Position numbers and translations under genes: made by a program. A stretch of DNA of 64,000 bases, taken from positions 10,540,001-10,604,000 of the forward strand of contig NC_134753.1 in assembly GCF_050436995.1 (NCBI RefSeq), written 5' to 3'. The notes under the pieces were generated by a model. That model had not been told where the DNA came from. It worked only from the letters and a program-made list of their open reading frames with translations, and searched no databases. Positions 12,301 through 22,620 of this stretch are shown here, in pieces; within the stretch, counting starts at the first letter, position 1, and the number at the start of each line of letters is the position of its first letter. The DNA comes from Anticarsia gemmatalis (Eukaryota; Arthropoda; Insecta; Lepidoptera; Erebidae).

Positions 12301-13268
12301 TACGGGAACTTCTTTGGTGATTCTTCTTTTCAGCACTATCAAGTTTTACTTTTTAAGAGGGTTAAAGTATTTGTTTCTGTGACAGCTCACTGTGGGGCCA
12401 TCAATACGTCACTGGCGGCGCCGGCGAGGGCCAACAGCGGCTGCAACCGTCTGGCGTGATGCCCAACAGGCAAATGGTCAAGACCGACGCGGTTCTTCCG
12501 GCCTACTGTAACCCGCCAAACCCTTGTCCTGTTGGATACACCGGTAAGCATCACACATAATACTTTTATATTTTTCATGATTATGAACACATGATTTTAA
12601 GGAAATGGTAACAAACAAAAAACAATAACAATATCGTACTTTTACTACACTACGAAGACAGACGCCCAGAGGTTTCGTTCTTTCATCAACTCTAACTGCT
12701 CAAGCAGTTAGTTACATTTATTCAGTTACAATTCGGTTCACTTCCTATTGATTGTCGAGTCACCATTTTTTATTTTGATATTCTTTTTTTATTCACATTT
12801 CTTTTTGTTTGTCTAACAGAAGACCAAGGTTGCATCAGTGAATTCGAGAACACCGCTGCCTTTAGCCGTGAGTACCAACTGGCCCAGCGATGCATGTGTG
12901 ACGGAGAGCACATGTTCAGCTGCCCGCCTGACTCCGGCGCCGACCTCGACCTCCGCTACCCAGAGCACCACAAGAAGAGCCACGTTGTTGCCAAGAAGTA
13001 CAAGCCTGCAGTGAGTATGTTGTTGTTTTAAAGCCTCCAAACCTATGGCCGCATCACCATTAATTAATATTAGAATTAATCGCTTTTGTAAATTACCTAA
13101 AGTATTTTTTGTAATATTTTCTAATTCAGCTGCTCTACCCAAACATCAGTTGTATTCGTCAACACTCAAGTAAATATATATTTCCTCTTGCAGGGAGAGA
13201 ATCCCTATTTGACGGGTGAACGTTTACCAATTGCAGCTAAGAAAGGTTTTGATGTTAATGTCTACTAA
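9243..13268 (+). CDS. 7B2: Neuroendocrine protein 7B2 (secretogranin V), whole gene in five coding exons
   Basis: 7B2 is a secretory-pathway chaperone that helps pro-prohormone convertase 2 mature; its C-terminal peptide inhibits the enzyme. Coding exons are 9243-9326, 10587-10810, 12386-12543, 12820-13010 and 13194-13268. Every junction has GT/AG and phases agree, giving 243 residues, close to the family's usual length. A hydrophobic signal peptide covers residues 1-20. The proline-rich CNPPNPCPVGYT motif is at 144-155, the signature of the PC2-binding region. Further cysteines are in the RCMC and FSCPP phrases of exon 5. The C-terminal peptide has ENPYLTGERL (221-230) and IAAKK (232-236), matching the NPYL...AKK inhibitory segment known in vertebrates. 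An extra VVAKK lies at 211-215. No furin-type R-X-K/R-R site is visible before the C-terminal peptide, only KK pairs. Identification is from motif order. Confidence 0.95.
10587..10810 (+). CDS. 7B2: 7B2 coding exon 2
   Basis: It begins DHILTEALLREVVERM and ends at EYLQH plus two bases of a serine codon (residues 29-103). The acceptor is TTGTCCTAG and the donor ACACAG/GTAATA. Codon use is GC-rich at third positions compared with the introns, as expected for a real exon. Confidence 0.93.
10811..12385 (+). other. 7B2 intron between coding exons 2 and 3
   Basis: This 1.6 kb intron holds one MITE copy (11985-12140). Apart from that it is AT-rich with no recognised feature. The open frame at 11660-11962 lacks similarity to any protein I know. 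The preceding intron (9327-10586) is likewise featureless. Confidence 0.8.
11985..12140 (+). mobile_element. MITE family 1, copy A
   Basis: This 156-bp element lies inside 7B2. It starts AGTAGCTCGATTTTCTAC and ends GTAGAGAATTGCGCTACT, which are imperfect inverted copies of each other. Inside are ACCGACAACCGGCTATCGA, the phrase GAAAATCTGTTTAGCGC, TCTACCGGGC and ACTATTTTGGCAGTA, all shared with the other copies in the window. It has no coding capacity. Confidence 0.75.
12386..12543 (+). CDS. 7B2: 7B2 coding exon 3 with the PPNPCP motif
   Basis: It covers residues 103-156, including SLWGHQYVTGGAGEG and the CNPPNPCPVGYT motif. The acceptor is CTGTGACAG and the donor ACACCG/GTAAGC. It joins exon 2 through a split serine codon and exon 4 through a split glutamate codon. 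Confidence 0.95.
12820..13010 (+). CDS. 7B2: 7B2 coding exon 4
   Basis: It covers residues 156-219: DQGCISEFENTAAFSREY, then AQRCMCDGEHMFSCPP, and VVAKKYKPA at the end. The acceptor is TTTGTCTAACAG and the donor CCTGCA/GTGAGT. It ends in phase 0. Confidence 0.94.
13194..13268 (+). CDS. 7B2: 7B2 coding exon 5, C-terminal inhibitory peptide
   Basis: It encodes GENPYLTGERLPIAAKKGF plus five residues and a TAA stop (residues 220-243). The acceptor is TTCCTCTTGCAG. The match to the vertebrate C-terminal peptide runs from NPYL through the lysine pair. Confidence 0.93.
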   Translation, partial: GENPYLTGERLPIAAKKGFDVNVY

Positions 13269-13533
13269 GTCTAATTCTAAGAACTAAAGTATGGAATAGA
13301 TTATACTATATTTGTTAGTGTCTTTTTATGTCGTGAGAGAGTGTCACTCTTCTCCACGGCTTGATTATCGTCTTTGTAAAGTTCTGTTACAACCTCATTA
13401 AGGATTGGTCACTGTTTGAAACTGCGCTTTTCTATAAAAGTCACCACCTTATGCCGGAGATCATCTTGGCTATCAAACTCGTGACGTACGAAAGATTGCA
13501 TTCAAGTTAGGAAGGAAAAGATAGCAATTAAGG

Positions 13534-13539
13534 AATAAA
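13534..13539 (+). terminator. 7B2: Candidate poly(A) signal of 7B2
   Basis: This is the first AATAAA after the TAA stop, about 265 bases downstream. Later AT-rich sequence offers many alternatives, so longer 3' UTRs are possible. Confidence 0.4.
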
Positions 13540-14249
13540 TGGTAGCTCTATATTTTTGTAATCCCAATGCTAATGAATCCTCTATTTTTTCATTTGCTCT
13601 CGCGATAATACCTTGTAGACTAACTATAAACCTTACTACGAATATAACAATGGCGTATGCCTTATTCTAACTTCCAAGACTCACGTCTCGCAAAATATAA
13701 AACTAGGTTGAGTAATATTTAGCATTTCCTATAATTTGGTATAAATTATAATTATCAAAAACATTGAAGCTGTGAATTTCGTTAGTTGTATATAATTGAA
13801 TATTTTCTCGTCATTGATAAGCATATATATTTTTTCGTAAGCGTATATATTATTTTCGATGTTTAAAACAGGCGTATGATTTGCGTATAAATTCTTTATA
13901 ATATATAAAAATTATGGGTTTTTGACGTTGGTCCTACATTAGGTGTATAAGTAAGGTTTTAAATGTAAATATAAACCAGAAATGAAGAAACGACGGATAA
14001 TAATTAGCCAAAACATAAAAATATCGCAACAGATACCTACCTACAAACAATAATTTAAGAAAAGTAATGTAAATGTATTACTTCATACAAGCGGAGCTTC
14101 TATAAAAAGCCATTTAATATATAATATTGTCGTCAAGTTTTGTACATACTGCGACGGAAAGGATTAATCAAATGAGCTGGTAATAGTTTATAGTTAAACT
14201 ACGGTTCGGATATTGGAACCTTACTCAATTTTAAGTAACGCTAAAGCGA

Positions 14250-14460
14250 GGCGAGACACTCATGGCTAGATGGACTCACCAGTCTCTGCCTACCAGCAAG
14301 TCAAACAACTTTTGATACGATCGTTTTTTAGACAACTGGTCGCATTGCATGCAAAGTCCCAAACCCGCACTTGACCAGCGTGATGGACTCAAGACCCAGC
14401 CCCTGCCCTTTTTGGGGCGAAGACCACTGCCCAGCAGAGTTAAGGGTCAGTAACAAACAA
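14250..14460 (+). mobile_element. LINE 3'-tail remnant (CAGCGTGATGGACTCAAG type)
   Basis: The phrases CTTGACCAGCGTGATGGACT, AAGACC, GGGGCGAAGACCACTGCCCA and CAGCAGAGTTAAGGG follow the well-known lepidopteran LINE tail. In that tail CAGCGTGGTGGACT precedes a GAGGAGACCCGTGCTC..AGCAGTGGG phrase. Only a degenerate tail is present. Confidence 0.5.
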
Positions 14461-16088
14461 AAACATAATTTGGTCTTGATTTTAAGTATAACTTTTACAA
14501 ATTAAGATACCAGGGGTCAAGCCAATTTCTAAATGCTCTGGTGGTTTTAACAACGTTGACCCTAGATCTATCTAAAACCAAAGAAAAGAAGATCTTATAT
14601 TGTCTCCGTCGCTTATAATAAGTCGGACTACAAAAACCGCTGAACATCACTTAAATTTGAGGGATCTTTCAATGTCTGTTTGGACGTATTAGGGTAAGCT
14701 ATTTATTTTGTACATACGTTCTTATTGATAAAATTGCGACGTCTATATAAAGAACTCATAATAATATTGCTTGCATTGTCGGGCGTATAGTAAATAATTA
14801 TTAATAAGATATCTTAAGGAATGTATATATAAATAAAAAAATGACTTGCGTGGATCGATCATCAAAACAGTAGAGTAATTTAATATTTAGGATAGTTGCG
14901 GTATTTGTACCTTTTACAACTGAAAAAAGTAAATTTATTCATATTTTCAGGATAATTTTTAATTTCTTATATTGTTCTATACTTTGAATTTCCTGCGTTA
15001 TAATTTTAATCACTAAAGTCTTTTTACGCTTAGTTAATATTCGTAAAAATAATTAATACTTATTTAAAGAAATGATCTTAAAAAAGAGATATGAAACACC
15101 ATGTCCTCCACCATGACCATCTTCCGCGAGACCTGAGAACATAATAGTGCGGCCATCTTTAAAAAAAACTTAACACCAAGATCATTTTTAATTTTTATTT
15201 TTTTTAATTAAAATATAAGTTAAATGGTTTTCCCTTTTTTGTACTTAATCAGTTGTAAAGGGTTATTTTCAATACTGTACAGAAACCAAATAGGCAACTG
15301 TAGGTATAATTAAATAAACGTCTTCCTTAGTATTTATATATCTTAAAAAATATATATTTTAAATTATAATTATTCATATAATGTAAGTATTCTCCGCATT
15401 AGATAAAAGGTATATAATTATAACTTATATATTTAAATATTTATCATAATTATATATCATATTTAAGTATATATTATTCTCTAAGCTAGGAGTAAAATAA
15501 GTTACCTGTAAGCTAAAAATAAAAAAGATCTATAAAACAAGCGCCTTTCAAAACATTTATTTCAAAATAAATATTATTTTTCTTAAATACTAATTTCGAC
15601 TTAACAACGTAAGTATTTTATACAAAATTCCTTATTCATTACAAAATATCAATCTATTTTTTATTGTGCTAAAACCATCAATCATTTATTGAAACCTTAA
15701 TCAAAATAGAAACAAAAAAGAAAATAATAAAAATGCGGAACATAATAAATAAAAATATGATATTCATCGACAAACAATAATAACTAAACTAACAAAACAA
15801 AACGCATAGGTTTCTTTTTTAAAAAAAACTTGAAAGGCGCTTATTACTTAAAAAAAAACATTACGACGCACATCTTAAGTAATGGTCTAAGTTTAATAAT
15901 AATATATTAACTGTATATTTATGACATAGTGCCGCATTCTCTGCTATTAGCGTGTAAGCTAGGTTAAGTCACGGGCGGTCAGCCTCGGCAGCAAAAGAGT
16001 CAGTCTAGTCAAAACAGTAGTGTGTAAATATGTAGTTAAAGAGATTTATGACCAGATTCACAATTTCGGAATAAGAATAGACTACCTT

Positions 16089-16257
16089 ATAGCTCGATTC
16101 TCTACAACTATCGACTATCAACAACCGACTAGCCATCGAGAAATTGTACACGAAAATCTGTTTAGCGCCTCTACCGGGCTCCCTGGGCACTATTTTGGCA
16201 GTACATTTTAAATGTCAAACTCGCGATACTCGACGGTACCGATTGTAGAGTATTACG
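16089..16257 (+). mobile_element. MITE family 1, copy B
   Basis: It starts TAGCTCGATTCTCTAC and ends GATTGTAGAGTATTAC. It shares the core GAAAATCTGTTTAGCGCCTC, then TACCGGGCTCC and ACTATTTTGGCAGTACATTT, with the other copies. Short open frames on both strands through this copy are repeat artefacts. Confidence 0.75.
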
Positions 16258-17997
16258 GAAAGAATTTTGACAGTCACAGCTGTCACTTTACTGGTTTACC
16301 AAGACTTATCCAGAAGGTGTGAATCTGGTCTTTATAATTATATTTTAAATGGGAGTAATACGAGAAAATGATATAATATTACTTAGGAAGGTATATTAGA
16401 ACTAAACCGGGCTAACTAACTACCTAAAGCTAAGTTTTCGAACGACATGGTAAGGTAAGTAGAGGAGCGATTTCCTACCACTATCAAGTAACGAGTAACT
16501 ATCGAAAAACATGTGAAGATCAGCGTATAAGGTAAATTTCAAACTCCATATGTTAACATCGCATGTAGAAGAGAAAAGCTAACACCTTGGAACGTAAAAC
16601 CTTTGAATCCTAATAAAAATGTGTGGTTTTTGTATCATATTTTTATTGGGATGCAGGATATTTACGTCTCACCTGCTGCGTTGGCTTACAACAAATACTT
16701 CATTTATTGTTTAGAAAAGTGTTAAAATAGCGTCTCATAATTCCCTTTAAACAAAAACAATTATAATCTAGTTCTCCATCTTAACTAGTATAAAGATCTA
16801 CGAGGGAAGCATAAAAAAACCTCTATGTACATTGCATGTAGGCAGAAGAGTCACACATTTTATAAATAATAAGTTGAAGGAATTGCTGATAGGCCACAAT
16901 ATTTAAAGCATAAATACGAAATGATGGAGTTGAACACAAAAGATTCTGGATAAATCAAAAAAGATAGGAACATCGCTCTCGTACGGAATGAATTGCCAAA
17001 CATCTTGCATTCAAGGCAGCATATTTGGTTTATGTCGACTTTCAAGTATTACTCGCATTGAAATCAATTAGAATATGTGTTACGAGAATATATTTTTTAT
17101 ATAAAATACCAAAAAACCCAAACACAAATAAAATGCTTATATTTTTTTAATAAATAAATATATTTTTCCATAATGACGAATGATACCTCGTTTAGTAAAT
17201 ATAAACTTGACAGTCAAATCGGGACACGGATAGTGCTAAAATACTTAGTGGTTTAAGAAAAATAGTAATGTCCTTACATCAAGACATTACTCAGAGTCAC
17301 CTAGTTCCTAGTTGAAATCAACTGGCGATTATTATAATAATAATATAAGATGACGTCGTTTAATAATTATGTATTATATTGTAACGATAATGGCGCAGCC
17401 TATGACAACTATCTGAAAGGCCTAAAACGGTAGTTAGCGTCGTTTTGCGATTAATAATATCTTATAATCCGTATATACCTCTTATGTTGATTTTAAAAGC
17501 AAATGCTGTTTGATAAATTAAGTACGTATAATAAAACTTCGATTCGGTAAAATTAATAAAAAACTTCGTTCAAATGGCGCTAAAAATACAAAAATATATT
17601 TTTTGTTCGACGATTATTGGTGTTATAATTTATGATGTGATTCGTGGTTATTGTTTAGGATATAGCGAGACTCAAATACTACCTCAAAAACACCTCAAAA
17701 TACATATAATAATTAGAAATATTGACTGGAAGATACAAAAGTTCAATGACATGCATACAGTGACTTGTATTCGCAATAATATAATTGTTAGGAGTAAGTT
17801 CGCGAAACCTATGAGACAATAGTTATGCATACATACGAGTGTGCTGCAATAATAATAATACAATACTGAGTACATAAATAGATAAAACCACGATACCTCT
17901 CGATATATTTCTAATAATAATTATAAAGCGCGTACAAACATCATTCATGTTTTAACATTGATTTTAAATAAAAAAATAAATTATTTCATTTTTTGTA

Positions 17998-18222
17998 AGC
18001 TCGCCGTCTAAATTATATAAATTATTATTTAGTAAGCTGTCTGACGGTTTTTTTCTTTAATATACTTTTAATTCACTATGTCTATCTCTTATTAATTTCC
18101 TTAAAGAAACACCATGTACTTAATCGTTCGAAATCAAAGATTTGATTATTTTCAAATATTTTTTGTCTTTAAAATACATTGATTTGTTATATCAATATAT
18201 TTATAATTTGGACGGCGAGCGT
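17998..18222. mobile_element. MITE with GCTCGCCGTC termini
   Basis: CTCGCCGTCTAAATTATA near 17999 is matched in inverted form by TATAATTTGGACGGCGAG ending near 18220, with about 21 paired bases. The interior is AT-rich and non-coding, with the total near 225 bp. GTA occurs next to both ends and might be part of a target duplication. Confidence 0.5.
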
Positions 18223-21200
18223 ACATTTAATTATCACGTTAATTTTCAATTAAATATATTTGGAACATTAATATAAAAATATCACCAAAATTACAGATTT
18301 TTTCAATGATAATTATGATTAAATTTCGTTTTCAAATTTTAATTGTTTAATGTCATTATGTAAGCATAAATTGACGTTAGTACAAAAGATTTTCATCTTC
18401 TCGATAAAATTATGAGCCTCATTCGTACAATCGGTTTACCATCGTATCTAGGTATATATTACTTTAAGCAAAAATCAAACATACCTCAATAGTGCAATAG
18501 TAGAATCGTAAATAAAAAAAACTCGAAACAAAAATAAAAAAAATACGTTTAATTATTTCAAGTAATAATTAGATTATGTTCGAAATAATTTAATATTAAA
18601 TTTGATTAATATTGTTTAAGAAAAAAGCAATAGGATTTTATATAGTTTGATTATGCAATAAATAAAATAATTTGAACTTTTGAATTAATTATCAATTTTG
18701 TTCTTACAGTAATAATTAGTTTTATTGTTTAGATTCGTTCTTAGATAGTAAGTGGTAATAAAAAAACAAAAAAAAAACATAAAAAACTATAAAAATGAAA
18801 AAAAAATGTTTCTTTTTTGCTAAATGTATGTTATTCGGTATTTTGTAAATTTGGTAACTATGGAGCATAATACCTACCGATTATTAAAGTATAAGCATAT
18901 GGGCATGATTAAAACCGATTACATTAGATATAAGTAGAAGAATGCCATATAATATTGAGCATTTCTGAATAAATAAAATAAGTAGGATAAGGTAAATTTC
19001 GATTATGTTTTAAGTTCTACTTCCGCGTTAATTTGTCCATTGCATAGAAGAAATAAAATTAAATACACTTATCGTATAAAACAGCTTTTGAAAAATAAAA
19101 GAAAATTTAACATCGAAAATTAAGAGTCCATTCAACACGCGAAATTTCAACGGGCGTAATACACACGGATACGATTATGTTAAAATATATTAAACTAATA
19201 AGACCTTTGACCAACACTGAAACAGTCACGGACTAAAAAGAGTATCTAATAAGAGCAATTATCGCGACCTATATAACATCTGAATAAAAAGAAAATCCAA
19301 AAAATACTTACGATAGTGTGATTCTCATAATTCCAACAATCTATGCAATGGATGTAATATTTTTTCCGTTACTAATACCAACTTCAGAACAAAAAATATA
19401 TAATTTGATTACTATTATATTTTTATTCTTATATTAAGTTTTTAATTTTCCAAATCAAAGGTCAGCTGTGATGACTTACATTAATTATAATAATTTAAAA
19501 GCTGATGTGATCGATCAAAGACACTGTGATTAAAATATTTACTTAAGTGGCGTTTAGAAAATATTTCTCGAAAAATCAAAACCATTTCATTTAATAATTT
19601 TGATTTTCAGATTATTTCTTTTACTTTAATGAAAATATCTCATTAAGTTATCTGATTTTCAAGTCTTCACTTCCTATAATATTTTTAATTTATCATGAAA
19701 GGCTCTATAATTATTCTGAGTTAGTAATATGTAATTATTCCTTTAAATAAAAATGTATATCTTTAATGATTTTACGTTCTCGATAATCGATGGAATCTGA
19801 AAATTAAAGCATTAAGAAAAAAACATTTAATAAAATAATGATTTTATCATTTACATTTCATAATAATTTAAAGGGCTTTATTTAAATCTGTTCAGCCACT
19901 AAAACCGTTTGATTTATTTATCTTAAAAAAAAACAAACCATGTAATTTATATTACAAATAGATTTTTTCGATTCTTTCTAACATAATTAGGCATAAGTTG
20001 TATGAAATTGGAGATTGGATGCCTGGAACATTTAATTTTAAAACATTCAAGTAGATTTTATTATACAACAAAAAAATTACAGCTCTTAGATAAAAATAAA
20101 TAAAATCACAGTCGTCTTAAGTTACTCTAGCCACATTTGACACTACATTTGAAGCTGAAACGAAAATTTAAAAATGTGTCAGAGGTCACTGAAAAACACG
20201 AGACATACTAACAACTAAACTTAAATCGATTTCGCATAAAAATGGTATAATTTGAAATCAGATTCTTTTAAATCAGTGAAGCATATAAAAATAGTCTCCA
20301 AACAATTGCACTGAAATTCCTCTTAGTTTACTTTTGTGTGAATGATTTGTATGTATGTATAAAAAAACAGCATCCCCTCAACGTACTTAATTAGCTGGAT
20401 AAAGATCTAATATCGTGTAAACTTAGTAAATAAGATATGAGTTAGCTAAGTGTACATTCAGAAAACAATCGCATGAAGTGTAAGAAAAAAAAAAGGTAGT
20501 TATGTAGTAACGGAAGTTTAGTTAAACGTGGTTACTACTAGTTATAGTTAGGTTAAGTTTGGAGCCCGTACAGATTTGCGGGTGGGCATTACGTTAGGGA
20601 CCCTATTCACTGCTCAAAAATCGCGCACTACCATAAAAACACTATAAGATCTATGGACAAAACTATCCACAACATAAAGTGGTTGTTACCCGAACTATAA
20701 AACTGAAAAGCGGTAGATAATAAAATACGATAATTAATATTATCCAAACAACTTTCCAACCGCAGTCCACACTGTTTTGTCCGAAATACGCATGTGAATA
20801 CAGGTCTATAAACGTGTTTGTATGCAACAGTGATCGCAACCTAAGAACACAGTCCCGAAAGTATCAAAAATTTGTTAACAACGTCTGTTTTACAACAATG
20901 TCTGTTTTAAAGAACGTAGCTCGCTATATTTCTACCTAAAACACTTAAAATTCGTGGTAGAATTGAGATCGATAATATAGAAAAGACAAAAGGCTAGACA
21001 TTTGGATGATTGAACAACAGCATTTTGTAGAGTTGTCTGATAACGTTTGAAACGTGACTCCGATCTCTAAGTGTGTACGGGCTCTAGTACTAGATGCCTG
21101 ACGCAACGAATTCTTAGTACAAGTGTACAGTGATATTTTCTTACTCTTTCTTTTCTATTCTAAATAACGTAGCAAGAGTCGGAATCTTGAACTGACAGTT

Positions 21201-21660
21201 AACTAAACATTCGTGTGTTGGGCGTAAGTTAGGAATTAAAAAAGTATTCGAAAATTAAAATACTATAGTTTAGTAATAAGAATGTATATAAAAGAAAAAC
21301 ATGACACGATGAAACCAAATCCGTAGAATAAATTATAATCCCCTCGTTTGAGTCTAATTAATGGGTTTAAGTTAATATAAGAGTGCGGGATAATATAATA
21401 ATCTAAAGCTTCTACTAAAATAACTAGTCATATAAGATGTACATTCATTACATGAAGTGAAAATCGTTCTCGTAATTAGGACTATTTGTAGAAACGATAA
21501 GTTAAGGAACGTTGCAAAATCGGTCATATTTCTGTATTTAGTGGACCTAACTTCGGGATTAAAAATTCGCTTGAATAGCTACAGAGAACGGCAAGATAAT
21601 GACGTATTTTCAAGTACAGAAACTATTATACTAAAAATATTACACTATTATACATAAAAC
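18223..21660. other. AT-rich intergenic DNA
   Basis: Nothing coding was recognised. Homopolymer A/T tracts are frequent at 18480-18800. The stretch 20500-21200 is less AT-rich and contains GAGCCCGTACA at 20562 and its inverse TGTACGGGCTC at 21075. That pairing is only about 11 bases and is not called as an element. Confidence 0.5.
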
Positions 21661-22026
21661 GCTCATGGACAAGATGTCGCTACCGCACCGTTGCCGTCGC
21701 ACTGCAACCAAACCGCCACCGCGCCACAATCGCGCCGCCCTCGCACTACTGCCGCTTGATATTACCATACTTTGCCCGTACCACACTTTGAACTCATGTA
21801 CAGAACACCGCACACCGACGTAGCTGTGCCTTTGTTTATTCCATTACCGGCCGCTAACGAAGGTGTCTGTACTTACAAGTATGGTAAAATCAAGCGGCAG
21901 AGGCGCGGGGGCGGGGCGATTGCGGCGCGGTGGCGGTGCGGTGCTGGTGTGGTTGCGGTGCAGCACCGACATCGTGTGTGTGAGTGCTAAGCGGCCGGTA
22001 ATGGAATAAACAAAGGCACAGCTGTG
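21661..22026. mobile_element. GC-rich element with two interlocked inverted repeats
   Basis: Arm A (21671-21771) pairs imperfectly with A' (21878-21978); the best-matching part has GCCGCTTGAT on one side and ATCAAGCGGC on the other. Arm B (21822-21855) pairs perfectly over 34 bases with B' (21990-22023), beginning AGCTGTGCCTTTGTTTATTC. The order is A-B-A'-B', so the repeats cross instead of nesting. No coding content was seen; the short frames here are GC-driven. Confidence 0.65.
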
Positions 22027-22172
22027 GCGCAACATCCTGTAAGGATAGCCCAGTAAACTATTTTACAATGAAGTACTGTCAAATTGGAACCAACTACAAA
22101 AGTAATACTATACAGGAGGTTAAACGAAATTTAAAATATGACGATAGAGTCTTTAACGCCGTCCGTCCAGCG

Positions 22173-22255
22173 GAGTTTGCAGCAATGGTCAACCACGGCT
22201 CGTCTGCCCCCGTGCAGATGTTCAGGATTGATGCCCAGACTTGTGGAGCCATTGA
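22173..22255 (+). repeat. Direct repeat, unit 1
   Basis: The block runs from GAGTTTGCAGCAATGGT through ACCACGGCTCGTCTGCC and TTCAGGATT to GACTTGTGGAGCCATTGA. It recurs at 22539-22620 with roughly 85% identity by eye. The open frame across it is not recognised as a protein. Confidence 0.6.
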
Positions 22256-22538
22256 ATGCAAGCGGCGCCACTCATTGTCTATTGAAATTTCGTTATACCC
22301 ATGTTCTAATCAGTTCGCTAGATAACTTGATAAAATCGGAAAAGCGCATTATAGCTCCGGTTTGCTAGCAGTAATGGATTAGGAAAATAACAACTATGCG
22401 GGATAGAAAAACCATGAAAAGTATCACCTTTTGAAAAATTTTACTTGAAGTTCAAACTTATGCAAAAACAATCTTGGCTCCCTAATAAAAATATGAAACG
22501 GGGCTGAGAGCGTTATATGATTGAGTAGTATTAATGTA

Positions 22539-22620
22539 GAGTTTGCAGCGATGGTAAACCACGGCTCGTCTGCCATCGTGTAGGCGTTCAGGATTCATAC
22601 CAGACTTGTGGAGCCATCGA
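22539..22620 (+). repeat. Direct repeat, unit 2
   Basis: This second copy of the block at 22173-22255 runs from GAGTTTGCAGCGATGGT to GACTTGTGGAGCCATCGA. The copies are about 370 bp apart, in the same orientation. Their origin (transposon piece or local duplication) is unknown. Confidence 0.6.

Larger units (their letters stand above)
13546..17990. other. AT-rich intergenic DNA 3' of 7B2
   Basis: No gene was recognised. It contains a LINE-tail remnant (14250-14460), one MITE copy (16089-16257) and long A/T tracts between 14700 and 15900. An 82-codon frame at 17574-17822 has a real ATG and a hydrophobic start but no recognised relatives; it is not called as a gene. Confidence 0.6.

Noticed and set aside
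12813..13142. 109-codon minus frame
   Set aside because: Antisense shadow of a 7B2 exon.
16005..16211. Short frames on both strands; the minus one shares FVYNFS with 60862-61080
   Set aside because: Both lie in copies of MITE family 1. The shared residues reflect the shared repeat, not a protein family.
17574..17822. 82-codon + frame with real ATG and hydrophobic start
   Set aside because: No recognised relatives, AT-driven composition rich in I, K and N, and no clear splice or promoter context. It could be tested with RNA-seq.
20560..21085. Possible element with GAGCCCGTACA ends
   Set aside because: Pairing is about 11 bases only and the flanks do not align.
21772..22035. Frames on both strands with R, G and A-rich products
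   Set aside because: Caused by GC-rich inverted repeats.
22068..22368. Overlapping + frames of 76-85 codons
   Set aside because: They cross one unit of a direct repeat; the second unit does not keep the frame.
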